From NCBI GenBank assembly GCA_009861545.1, contig VXME01000061.1, forward strand, positions 1-64,000: DNA of 64,000 nt, read 5' to 3'. Within the stretch, counting starts at the first letter, position 1; each line of letters starts with the position of its first letter. The stretch comes from Acidobacteriota bacterium. GTDB lineage: Bacteria; Acidobacteriota; Vicinamibacteria; Vicinamibacterales; UBA8438. Positions 44,102 to 52,445 of this stretch are shown piece by piece. Made by a program: the position numbers and the translations under genes. Below the pieces are notes generated by a model. The model did not search any database. It worked only from the letters and a program-made list of their open reading frames with translations, and had not been told where the DNA came from.

Positions 44102-46165
44102 ATGCCTCGACGTCATCGCTCGCTCGTCGCTACCGTCGCATCGGCGATCGCGGTTGCCGTGCTTGCCGGCGGTCTCGCCGGGCAGGAGCCCGAGCCGGGT
44201 CGCGGCTATCCTTCGACCGACTGGCCTTTCACCGGCGGCAACTGGTCCAGCTCGCGCTACTCGACGCTGGACGAGATCAACGCCGACACGCTCGATCGCC
44301 TCGGCGCCGCGTGGATGACGCCGCTCCCCGGCGGCGCGGCGTCGCGCTCGACCCCGGTGGTGCAGGACGGCGCCATCTACCTGACGGGCGGCGCCAACGT
44401 CTTCGCCTTCGATGCGCGTACGGGCGAGACCATCTGGCATTGGCAGCCGGACCCCGACGCCGGACGGGTCGTGTCGTGGCAGGGCGTCGTCGTGGCCGGC
44501 GACCTGGTCGTCTTCGGCACACGCAGCGGGGAAGTGCTCGCCCTCAGCCGCGACGCCGGCGAGCTGGTGTGGGCGACGCGTGTCGGGAGCCCGGAGCAGA
44601 CCCGGGGCGAGGTGGTGACGACCGCGCCGATGTATGCGCGCGGCAAGGTGTTCGTCGGCCTCGCGAACGGCGACATCGGCGGGCAGGGCCGGGTGCTGGC
44701 TCTCGATGCGGCGACGGGCGAGGTGGAGTGGATCTTCTACGTCGTGCCGCGCCCCGGCGAGTTCGGCCACGAGACCTGGCCGCAGGACAGCGACTCGTGG
44801 GAGTACGGCGGCGGCGGCGTCTGGCTGGTCGGCACCGTCGATCCCGACCTGGGCATGGTCTACTTCTCCACCGGCAACCCCGTGCCGATGTTCGGCGGCG
44901 AGCTGCGCGAGGGGGACAACCTGTTCACCGCCTCCGTGCTCGCGCTCGACATGGAGACCGGCGAGCGGCGCTGGCACTACCAGGTGGTGCGCCACGATGT
45001 CTGGGACGCCGACATCGCCACGCCGCTGCTGCTCTACGACACCACGGTAGACGGCGAGCCGGTGAAGGCGGTGGCCGCGATGCGCGCCGACGGTTACCTG
45101 TTCCTGTTCAACCGCGAGACCGGCGAGCATCTGCTGCCCGTCGAGGAGCGCGAGGTGCCGCAGGATCCGCACCAGCTCACGGTGCCGACCCAGCCGTTCC
45201 CGGTGCAGACCGAGACCATCCTCTTCGAGTGCTCGTACTGGCGCGACCGGGTGCCGCCGCCGTTCGAGCTCAGTTGCAGCAGCTACACGCCCCCGTCGGT
45301 CGACGAGCAGACGGTGGTGGCGCCGGGATTGCCGATTCCGCGGGTGCGGGTCACGCCGATGGCGTTCTCGCCGCAGACCGGCTACATCTACGCGCAGGGG
45401 CGCGCGCACGTCGGCCGCGCCCGCCGCTTCGCGGATCCGTTCGTCTGGAACACGTCCCAGTTCCACCTGACCCTGCCCGACGCGGTCGGCATCCTGGCCG
45501 CCGTCGACACCCGCACCGGCCGCGTCGTGTGGCGGAAGGAGATGCCGAGCGCGTTCCTCGGCGTCAGCGGTCCCCTCGTCACCGCGGGCGGCCTGCTGTT
45601 CCGCGGCTCGCCCGGCGGACAGGTGGAGGCCTACGACGTCCGGACCGGCGACCGCCGCTGGGCCTTCCGCACGAGCGAGGAGGGGTCGCGGCTGCGTGTC
45701 GGCCCGGCGTCGACCTACGAGCTGGACGGCACGCAGTACATCGCCGTCCCGATGGGCCCCGCGCTCTGGGCGTTCGCGCTCGACGGTACGGTGCCGGCCC
45801 GCGGCGAGCCCTCCCCGGATCCGCCGGTGGACGATCAGCCGGCCGGTCCCGCCCCGCGCGAGACCGACGAGATCGAGACCGCCACGCTGCTCGAGAACCC
45901 GCGCGGCGCGGTCGGCGGCCGGCGCTATGCGTTCGACGAGTACAACTTCAACCCGCTCCGCGCGCGGGTCAGCGCGGGCACGCGCGTCCGGTTCACCAAC
46001 AACGGCGAGATCCCCCACACCCCGGCCGCGCGCGACGGAAGCTGGAGCGCCGGCACGCTGAACCCGGGCCTGTGGGGTTTCGTCACGTTCGACGAGCCGG
46101 GGACGTTCCTCTACCACTGCGAGGAGCATCCCTGGATGGTGGGGGAGATCACCGTCGATCCGTGA
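44102..46165 (+). CDS. Secreted quinoprotein 3 fused to a cupredoxin domain
   Basis: 687 residues from ATG 44102 with AGGGGAGGG just upstream and a signal peptide (residues 7-27). Residues about 35-560 form a PQQ-type propeller (VFAFDARTGETIWHWQP, LALDMETGERRWHYQV, FLFNRETGEHLLPVE). After a Pro-rich linker, residues 600-687 are a plastocyanin-like cupredoxin: His639 in IPHTPA, and Cys673, His676 and Met679 in HCEEHPWM, the complete type 1 copper ligand set. The copper domain can take the electrons the quinone cofactor gains. The secreted ankyrin gene follows after 28 nt. Confidence 0.88.
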   Translation: MPRRHRSLVATVASAIAVAVLAGGLAGQEPEPGRGYPSTDWPFTGGNWSSSRYSTLDEINADTLDRLGAAWMTPLPGGAASRSTPVVQDGAIYLTGGANVFAFDARTGETIWHWQPDPDAGRVVSWQGVVVAGDLVVFGTRSGEVLALSRDAGELVWATRVGSPEQTRGEVVTTAPMYARGKVFVGLANGDIGGQGRVLALDAATGEVEWIFYVVPRPGEFGHETWPQDSDSWEYGGGGVWLVGTVDPDLGMVYFSTGNPVPMFGGELREGDNLFTASVLALDMETGERRWHYQVVRHDVWDADIATPLLLYDTTVDGEPVKAVAAMRADGYLFLFNRETGEHLLPVEEREVPQDPHQLTVPTQPFPVQTETILFECSYWRDRVPPPFELSCSSYTPPSVDEQTVVAPGLPIPRVRVTPMAFSPQTGYIYAQGRAHVGRARRFADPFVWNTSQFHLTLPDAVGILAAVDTRTGRVVWRKEMPSAFLGVSGPLVTAGGLLFRGSPGGQVEAYDVRTGDRRWAFRTSEEGSRLRVGPASTYELDGTQYIAVPMGPALWAFALDGTVPARGEPSPDPPVDDQPAGPAPRETDEIETATLLENPRGAVGGRRYAFDEYNFNPLRARVSAGTRVRFTNNGEIPHTPAARDGSWSAGTLNPGLWGFVTFDEPGTFLYHCEEHPWMVGEITVDP

Positions 46166-46193
46166 GCCACCGGCCCGTGGAGGAGGAGAGAAC

Positions 46194-47627
46194 GTGCATG
46201 CGAGAGAGTTGGTCGGATCGGGGCTCTTGGCGGCGCTGCTGCTGGTCGTGGTTGGTCCCGTCGCCGCGCAGGACACGCGGTTGCTCGACGCGGCCCGGGC
46301 GGCGGACTCGACACGGGTGATCGCGCTGCTCGATCAGGGCGACTCCGCGGATGCCCGGCAGGCGGACGGCGCCACCGCTCTGCACTGGGCCGCCCACTGG
46401 GACGATGCAGCGATGGCGGACGCCCTTATCGGGGCCGGCGCCGACGTCGACGCGGCGAACGACTTTGGCGCCACGCCGCTCTGGCTGGCCTGCCGCAACG
46501 GCAGCGAGGCGATGGTCGCGACCCTGCTGGCGGCCGGCGCCGATGCGAACGCCGCGCTGCCCTCCGGCGAGACGGCGTTGATGACGGCATCCCGCACCGG
46601 GTCCGCCGAGGCGGTGCGCCTCCTCGTGTCCCACGGGGCGGACCTGGATGCCCGCGAGCACACGCGGGGGCAGACGGCGCTGATGTGGGCGGTGGCCCAG
46701 CAGCATCCCGACGTCGTGGAAGCGCTGGTCGCGCTCGGGGCGGACGTCCAGGCACGCTCGGCCCCGCAGCCCCGCCGCATCCACACGCGGACGGCCGGAT
46801 TCAACCCGAGCGGGGTCATCGATACCGTGCTGGGCAGCAACACGCCCATCCTGTTCGCGGCCCGGCAGGGCAACCTCGAAGCCGCCAGGCATCTCGTGGC
46901 CGCCGGCGCCGACGTGAACGACACCGCGGCAACCGGCACGAGCGCACTCGTCGTCGCGGCGCACAGCGGCCATAGGGCGCTCGCCCTCTTCCTGCTCGAG
47001 CAGGGCGCGGACCCGAAAGCGGCCGAAGCCGGCTACACCGCACTGCACGCCGCCACCCTGCGCGGCGACGAGACGCTCGCGACAGCGCTGCTGGCGCGCG
47101 GCGCCGACCCGAACGCACCGGTCGTCCGCGGCAGCCAGGGCCGCCGCAACAGTCCCGACTACGTGCTCGACCACGATGTGGTCGGCGCCACCGCCTTCTG
47201 GCTGGCCGCCCACTTCGCCGAGCCCGGCATCATGCGGGTGCTGGCCGACCGTGGTGCCGACCCGCGGATCGTCATGGAGGACGGCACGACGCCGCTGATG
47301 GCCGCCGTAGCCGCTCGCCGCCGCCGGGAACCGGGACTGGCGGCGAACCCCGCAGAGGACGAACGTCTCGTGCTGGAAGCGGCAAGGGTGGCGATCGACG
47401 CGGGGGTCGAGATCAACGCGGCGGACGCGGACGGGAACACGGCGCTGCACACCGCTGCTGCGAGACGCCTCGACACCGTGGTCCAGTCTTTGGTCGACAG
47501 CGGCGCCGATCTGGATGCCCTGAACGATCAGGGGCAGACGCCGCTGGCGCGAGCCCGCGGGCGCGGGGGCGACGACAACAGCACCGTCGAGCTGCTGCGC
47601 CGGCTCGCGACCTTGGGCTCGCCTTGA
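46194..47627 (+). CDS. Secreted ankyrin-repeat protein (2)
   Basis: 477 residues from GTG 46194 with AGGAGGAG 8 nt upstream. A signal peptide (residues 5-24, ending PVAAQ) leads into about eleven ankyrin repeats (DGATALHWAAHWDDAAMADALIGAGADVDAAN type). An irregular segment lies at residues 190-220 (SAPQPRRIHTRTAGFNPSG), as in the ankyrin protein at 30066, which it resembles in plan. It follows the quinoprotein-cupredoxin gene on the same strand, so the pair is probably cotranscribed. A periplasmic protein-binding role is inferred. Confidence 0.9.
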   Translation: MHARELVGSGLLAALLLVVVGPVAAQDTRLLDAARAADSTRVIALLDQGDSADARQADGATALHWAAHWDDAAMADALIGAGADVDAANDFGATPLWLACRNGSEAMVATLLAAGADANAALPSGETALMTASRTGSAEAVRLLVSHGADLDAREHTRGQTALMWAVAQQHPDVVEALVALGADVQARSAPQPRRIHTRTAGFNPSGVIDTVLGSNTPILFAARQGNLEAARHLVAAGADVNDTAATGTSALVVAAHSGHRALALFLLEQGADPKAAEAGYTALHAATLRGDETLATALLARGADPNAPVVRGSQGRRNSPDYVLDHDVVGATAFWLAAHFAEPGIMRVLADRGADPRIVMEDGTTPLMAAVAARRRREPGLAANPAEDERLVLEAARVAIDAGVEINAADADGNTALHTAAARRLDTVVQSLVDSGADLDALNDQGQTPLARARGRGGDDNSTVELLRRLATLGSP

Positions 47628-47791
47628 GAGTTCGCTGGCGCGAAACGCCTGGGCCAGTGGCGCGACCCTGAGCAGCCGTCGTCCTCTCGGCTCGTTGAGG
47701 TTACAGCCCTCGGTGCTGTCGGTGTCGGCCCTGTTCGGGGCCGCGCCGGATCAAGTACGGATCCTCGCTTGCCTGGATCGCCTTGCAGCTC

Positions 47792-47825
47792 TTGCGCGCG
47801 CTCTCCCGAGTTCGTAACATTGTTA
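47792..47825 (+). promoter_or_regulatory. Promoter with palindromic operator upstream of PadR
   Basis: TTGCGC (47792-47797), 17 nt, TAACAT (47815-47820) make a plausible sigma-70-type promoter. The -10 box is half of a perfect 11-nt palindrome TAACATTGTTA (47815-47825), 24 nt before the PadR start. A dimeric PadR repressor bound there would block its own promoter, the usual control of such PadR-permease pairs. Sequence seen; repression inferred. Confidence 0.55.
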
Positions 47826-47849
47826 TGAGCTGGACGGAGGAACCCCCCG

Positions 47850-48182
47850 ATGCCGAGAAGTCGCCTGGGAGAGCTGGAGGAGCAGGTCCTGCTGACGGTT
47901 CTGCGACTCGGTGGCGAGAGCTACGCGGTGCCGGTAGCGAGGGAGCTCGGCCGGTTGACTGCTCGCGAGGTCTCGCCCGCGACGGCCTACATGGTCCTTC
48001 GGCGCCTGGAGGGCCGCGGGCTTCTGGTCTCGTCGGTGGGGACGCCGGCTCCGGAACGAGGCGGCCGACCGCGGCGCTTCTACCGCGTGGTCGACGAGCA
48101 GGCCCTGCCGGCCCTCCGGGAGTCGCGGAACGCGATGCTTGCGCTGTGGGACGGCCTCGAGGCCAGGCTGGGTCCGTCATGA
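47850..48182 (+). CDS. PadR-family transcriptional regulator
   Basis: 110 residues from ATG 47850 with GGAGGAA upstream. The winged helix-turn-helix is LGELEEQVLLTVLRLG, then SPATAYMVLRRLEGRGLL for the recognition helix, and GGRPRRFYRVVDEQAL for the wing. A short helical tail would pair two subunits. Its stop overlaps the start of the ADOP permease (ATGA, 48179-48182), so the two are coupled. PadR genes directly before ADOP genes are characteristic of Acidobacteriota. It probably represses this operon through the palindrome at 47815. Confidence 0.9.
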   Translation: MPRSRLGELEEQVLLTVLRLGGESYAVPVARELGRLTAREVSPATAYMVLRRLEGRGLLVSSVGTPAPERGGRPRRFYRVVDEQALPALRESRNAMLALWDGLEARLGPS

Positions 48183-50908
48183 CTGCCCGCGATCGTGCCC
48201 CGTTCCTGCTCCGGCTGGCGGTTCGCCTCCTCCCCGCCGAGGTGCGGGCGGACGTGCTCGGCGACCTGCTCGAGCACTGGTCACAGGACGTCGGCCGCCG
48301 CCCCCGGGCGGCTCGGTGTCTGTGGCTGATGCGACAGCCCGTCGCGGCGCTGCTCGCCCGGCTGCGATTCGGACACGATGAAGAGGGCTCGATCTCCCTG
48401 GCATCGTGGGGCGAACTCGGCATCTCGCGGCTCGACCTCAAGCTCGGGATCCGGATGCTCGTGAAGCACCCGGGGCTCACGCTGGTGGTGGTCTTCGCCC
48501 TCGGGATCGGCATCCCGGCGAGCCTGACCCCCCATCATCTCATCGACGCCGTCCTCGACGAGTCTCCTCCCTTCGATCAGGGCGACCAGGTCGTCGGCGT
48601 GGTGGGTTTCAACCAGGAGCCCGGCAGACAGGAGCTGCTGCGTCTCGGCGACTACGAGTCCCTGCGGACGCGCCTCATCTCGTTCGCATTCGTCGGGGCC
48701 GCGCTGCTCCGGCAGGTGAACGTGATCTCGGACGACGGTCGGGCGGAGGGTGCACGGGGGGCGGAGATGAGCGCGTCATCGTTCGCGTTGACGAGAGTGC
48801 CGCCCGCGCTCGGACGCGCGCTCACGGCGGCGGACGAGGTGGTCGGGGCGCCCGAGGTCGTGGTGGTCGGCTACGACTACTGGCGGTCCCGGCTCGGCTC
48901 CCGTCCCGACGTCATCGGCTCCACGCTCCGGATCGGCGGTGTCCCCACGACGGTCGTGGGCGTGATGCCCCAGGGCTTCGCGATGCCGAGTCGGGAGCAG
49001 CTCTGGCTGCCCCTGCGACGGCGAGCCATCGACTACGCCGACGGCCTGGGTCCCGCGGTGTGGATGTACGGCCGCCTGGAGGAAGGGACGTCGAGAGGCG
49101 AGGCGCGCGCGGAGCTCGCGGCCATCGGCATCCGTCACGATGTGCCGGACTATCGCGGACTGGTTCGGGCCGATGCGGTGGCGTTCTCGGGACTGAGCAT
49201 CGGGACGCCGACGGGCGTGCTGGCGGCGTTTCTCCTCATCGCCCAGGGCGTGCCGCTCGTCCTGCTGCTGATCGCGTGCGGCAACGTCGCGATCCTGCTG
49301 CTCGCACGGACGGCGAACCGTTCGAGCGAGTTCGCGCTGCGGACCGCGCTCGGCGCCAGCCGGCCTCGCATCGTCGCGCAACTCTTCGTCGAGACGCTCG
49401 TCCTGGCCCTTCTCGCGACCGGCGTCGGCCTGCTGGGCCTCCACCTGATCGTGGAGCGTGTGACGCCCAACCTCGATCTTCCGTTCTGGGTGGATCTGGG
49501 CGTGACCCCCGAGGTCGCGATGGAGGCGCTCGCGCTCGGCGTCGCGAGCGCGGTGTTCGCCGGCGTCCTGCCGGCGCTGCGGGCCACCGGGTCCTCGCCT
49601 CAGCGCACCCTGCAGGAGGCGGGGGGCGGCCTGGGCGGCTTCCGCTTCGGCCGTGTCACGGGCGCCCTGATCATCGCCGAGGTGGGGCTGGGCGTCGGCG
49701 CCCTGTTCGCGGCGGGGATGACGTATCGCATGTTCAGCGCGATCGACCAGGAGACGAGCGTGGCGATGCAGACGAGCCGCGTGCTGGTCGCGTCGATCGA
49801 CGTCCCGTCCTCAGGGCAGCCGGGAGAGGGCCGCGACGGCGCCGACGAGACCAGGATCGCGCGCATCGCATCGATGCAGGAGGCGCTCGCGCGCGAGTTG
49901 GCGGCCCGGCCCGGGGTCAGGAGCTGGGCGTTCTCGGACGCTACCCCCGGAGACGGACGAGCGGAGAGACGAGGACGAGTCGAGGGAGACGGAGCCCCTC
50001 CGGACTTCCCGGGACTCCCGGTGGTCACGTCCCGGGTCGAGCCGGGCTTCTTCGGCACGCTCGGCATCGAGCCCCTCTACGGGCGGACGTTCGACCGGGG
50101 AGATGTCCCTTTCGAGGTCGGTCAGACACCGACCCGGGTTCTCGTGAACACGAAGTTCCTCGACCGCCGGGGCATCGAGTACCGCAGCGCCGTGGGGCGA
50201 ACGATGCGCATCTCGGACCCGGGAGAGGCGCCCACCGGCCCGTGGATGGAGATCGTCGGCGTGGTGCCCGACCTGGAGGCGAGCCTCGGGCAGGCTATCT
50301 TCGACGGCACGCCGATGGCCTACCTGCCCGCCGTCCCCGGAGGCGTGCATCCACTCACGCTGGTCATCGATCTCGGCGCCAACCCGACGGCCTTCGCGCC
50401 CGTGCTGCGCAGACTGCTCGTGGACGCGGACCCGACCGCGATCCTCGGCGACGTCGTCGCCTTGGACGCGCTCCCGAACACGGCGGCCCTGGTGCAGCGG
50501 ACGGCATCCGGGATCCTCGTGGGTCTCTCCCTGATCGCCATCGTCCTTTCGACCGCGGCCCTGTACGCGCTCATGTCGTTCACGGTCGCCCGGCGCACCC
50601 GGGAGATCGGCGTGCGCATCGCCCTCGGCGGGAGATCGAGCCGGATCGTCGCGTCGATCGCGCGTCGATCGCTCCTCCAACTCCTGTTCGGGGTCATGCT
50701 CGGGACCGGGTTCTGGGCCCTCGTCTTCACGCGGCTCGGCGCGATCGGCGCGTTCCAGGGCGAGCTCGGGGTCGCAGTGCAGTCCTGGCCGTACGTGCTG
50801 TCGATGACGGCCGCGATCGTCGTGACGACCGGCCTGTTGGCCTGCCTCGCGCCCACGCTGAGAGGGCTCAGAATCCGCCCGCTGGAGGCGCTGCGGGTCG
50901 ACGCGTAG
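48179..50908 (+). CDS. ADOP-type MacB/FtsX-like ABC permease
   Basis: 909 residues. An N-terminal amphipathic prefix (FLLRLAVRLLPAEVRADVLGDLLEHW) is followed by one membrane helix (HPGLTLVVVFALGIG), a MacB-type periplasmic domain (APEVVVVGYDYWRSRLGS), the FtsX core (LLLIACGNVAILLLARTANR, RTALGASRPRIVAQL) and a second periplasmic and FtsX repeat ending RGLRIRPLEALRVD. This duplicated plan without its own ATPase defines the acidobacterial duplicated orphan permeases. It is intact, unlike the copy at 22662. Role in the literature is unclear; export of peptides or lipoproteins is possible. Confidence 0.92.
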   Translation: MTARDRAPFLLRLAVRLLPAEVRADVLGDLLEHWSQDVGRRPRAARCLWLMRQPVAALLARLRFGHDEEGSISLASWGELGISRLDLKLGIRMLVKHPGLTLVVVFALGIGIPASLTPHHLIDAVLDESPPFDQGDQVVGVVGFNQEPGRQELLRLGDYESLRTRLISFAFVGAALLRQVNVISDDGRAEGARGAEMSASSFALTRVPPALGRALTAADEVVGAPEVVVVGYDYWRSRLGSRPDVIGSTLRIGGVPTTVVGVMPQGFAMPSREQLWLPLRRRAIDYADGLGPAVWMYGRLEEGTSRGEARAELAAIGIRHDVPDYRGLVRADAVAFSGLSIGTPTGVLAAFLLIAQGVPLVLLLIACGNVAILLLARTANRSSEFALRTALGASRPRIVAQLFVETLVLALLATGVGLLGLHLIVERVTPNLDLPFWVDLGVTPEVAMEALALGVASAVFAGVLPALRATGSSPQRTLQEAGGGLGGFRFGRVTGALIIAEVGLGVGALFAAGMTYRMFSAIDQETSVAMQTSRVLVASIDVPSSGQPGEGRDGADETRIARIASMQEALARELAARPGVRSWAFSDATPGDGRAERRGRVEGDGAPPDFPGLPVVTSRVEPGFFGTLGIEPLYGRTFDRGDVPFEVGQTPTRVLVNTKFLDRRGIEYRSAVGRTMRISDPGEAPTGPWMEIVGVVPDLEASLGQAIFDGTPMAYLPAVPGGVHPLTLVIDLGANPTAFAPVLRRLLVDADPTAILGDVVALDALPNTAALVQRTASGILVGLSLIAIVLSTAALYALMSFTVARRTREIGVRIALGGRSSRIVASIARRSLLQLLFGVMLGTGFWALVFTRLGAIGAFQGELGVAVQSWPYVLSMTAAIVVTTGLLACLAPTLRGLRIRPLEALRVDA

Positions 50909-51043
50909 CCTGCAGGGTGGGCCTATCGTGGCGGGGTCGACGGTGCACACCGCCGCATCGAGACGCGGGGGCGCGGTCCTCAACGGGAACTGCCCGTGGC
51001 AAGCGATCGCTACGGCCGCCGCCGCGGCGGTCGGGGCCGCGGT

Positions 51044-52378
51044 CTACACGCCCGTCAGACGCTCCACGCTGAGCCGACCGTCGCTCTTCCCCAGCCGCTC
51101 GACGGGAACCCCCAGCTTGTCCATCAGGGTCACCAGCAGGTTCGGCATCAGCGGGTCGCCCTGGTAGCGGATGTGGCGTCCGCCCTCGAGCTGTCCCGCG
51201 CATCCCCCGAGCAGCAGAACCGGCAGATTGAGCGGGCTGTGCGCGTTGCTGTCGGACATGCCGCAGCCGTAGAGGAGCAGCATGTTGTCGAGCAGCGATC
51301 CGTCGCCGTCCGGTGTCGAGCGGAGCTTCGCCAGGTAGTCGGCGAACATCGACGCGTGATACGCGTTGATCTTGGACATCGACGCGATCTTCTCGGGGTT
51401 GTACTCGTGGTGTGAGAGCGGGTGGTGCGCGTCGGCGATGCCGATCTCGGTGTAGGTCCGCGAGCTCACCTCGCGCCCCAGCATGAACGAGGTCACGCGG
51501 GTCAGGTCCGTCTGGTGGGCCAGCACCTGCAGGTCGAACATCAGCGCGACGTGGTCGGCGAACGTGGCGGGAATGCCCTCCGGCTGGGCCAACTCCGGCA
51601 GGTCGAAGTCCTGCCGCTGCTCGGCCCGCTCGATGCGCCGTTCGATGTCGCGCACGCCCTCGAGGTACTCGTCGACCTTGAGGCTGTCGGCCGGCCCGAC
51701 CTCGCGCTTGAGGTCGGCGACCTTGCCGGTCACGGAGTCGAGGATCGAGCGGTCGCGCGCCATGCGGGCGCGGCGGACGGCGGGATCGGTGCTCCCGCTG
51801 TCGCCGAACATCTGCTCGAACACCACGCGCGGGTTGTTCTCCATCGGCAGCGGCGTGGTCCGGCTGCGCCAGCAGATGGTGTTGGTGTAAACGCAGCTGT
51901 GGTTGCCGCTGCACTGGCCGGCGTTGGCCCGGCTGTCGATGGCGAGCTGGAGCGACCCCAGCTCGGTGTGCCGGCCGTACTCCCGGGCCAGGAGCTGGTC
52001 CATGGAGATATCGGCCACCGGCGCCGTCTCGCCGGCGACGCCCGCCGCCCCGGTCAGGAAGGTCGTCGACGCCCCGGCGTGGGCCGGGGTCCAGTAGCCC
52101 CGGAGGCCCGAGACCACCGTCATCTGGTCCCTGAACGCCGCCAGCGGATGGAGGATCGGGGTGAGCTCGAACCCCTTCCCTTCCTCGGCCGGTGTCCAGT
52201 ACTCCATCGCGATGCCGTTGGGCACGTAGACGACGCCGAAGCGCCGGGTGGGCGCGGCCGCGGTTCGCGACAACGCCGACGCGGCGGGGACCATGGCGTC
52301 CAGCAGGGGCAGGGCCACCGCGGCGCCCAGCCCGCGCAGCACGGTTCGGCGGGGCAGCGACATCTTGGTGATGGTCAT
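51044..52378 (-). CDS. DUF1552 protein, Tat-exported (locus 2)
   Basis: 444 residues. The leader LPRRTVLRGLGAAVALPLLD has the twin-arginine pattern. Family landmarks match those of the protein at 25035: VSGLRGYWTP, DISMDQLLAREYG, LYGCGMSDSNAHSPLNLPVLLLGG and NLLVTLMDKLGV. The repeated conserved HHPLSHHEYNPEK contains a His cluster that may bind metal. It starts 67 nt after the stop of the DUF1592 gene on the same strand, the normal arrangement for the pair. Function unknown. Confidence 0.9.
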   Translation of the reverse strand: MTITKMSLPRRTVLRGLGAAVALPLLDAMVPAASALSRTAAAPTRRFGVVYVPNGIAMEYWTPAEEGKGFELTPILHPLAAFRDQMTVVSGLRGYWTPAHAGASTTFLTGAAGVAGETAPVADISMDQLLAREYGRHTELGSLQLAIDSRANAGQCSGNHSCVYTNTICWRSRTTPLPMENNPRVVFEQMFGDSGSTDPAVRRARMARDRSILDSVTGKVADLKREVGPADSLKVDEYLEGVRDIERRIERAEQRQDFDLPELAQPEGIPATFADHVALMFDLQVLAHQTDLTRVTSFMLGREVSSRTYTEIGIADAHHPLSHHEYNPEKIASMSKINAYHASMFADYLAKLRSTPDGDGSLLDNMLLLYGCGMSDSNAHSPLNLPVLLLGGCAGQLEGGRHIRYQGDPLMPNLLVTLMDKLGVPVERLGKSDGRLSVERLTGV

Positions 52379-52445
52379 GATGGGAACCTTGTTCGTCGTA
52401 GTGGAACGATAGCCTACACCGCGCTACGGCGCAGTCTCCTGGACG

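Noticed and set aside
47726-47743. CGGCCC/GGGCCG hairpin after the ankyrin gene, considered as a terminator.
   Set aside because: The six-pair stem is not followed by a T-run, and such stems are frequent by chance in this sequence.
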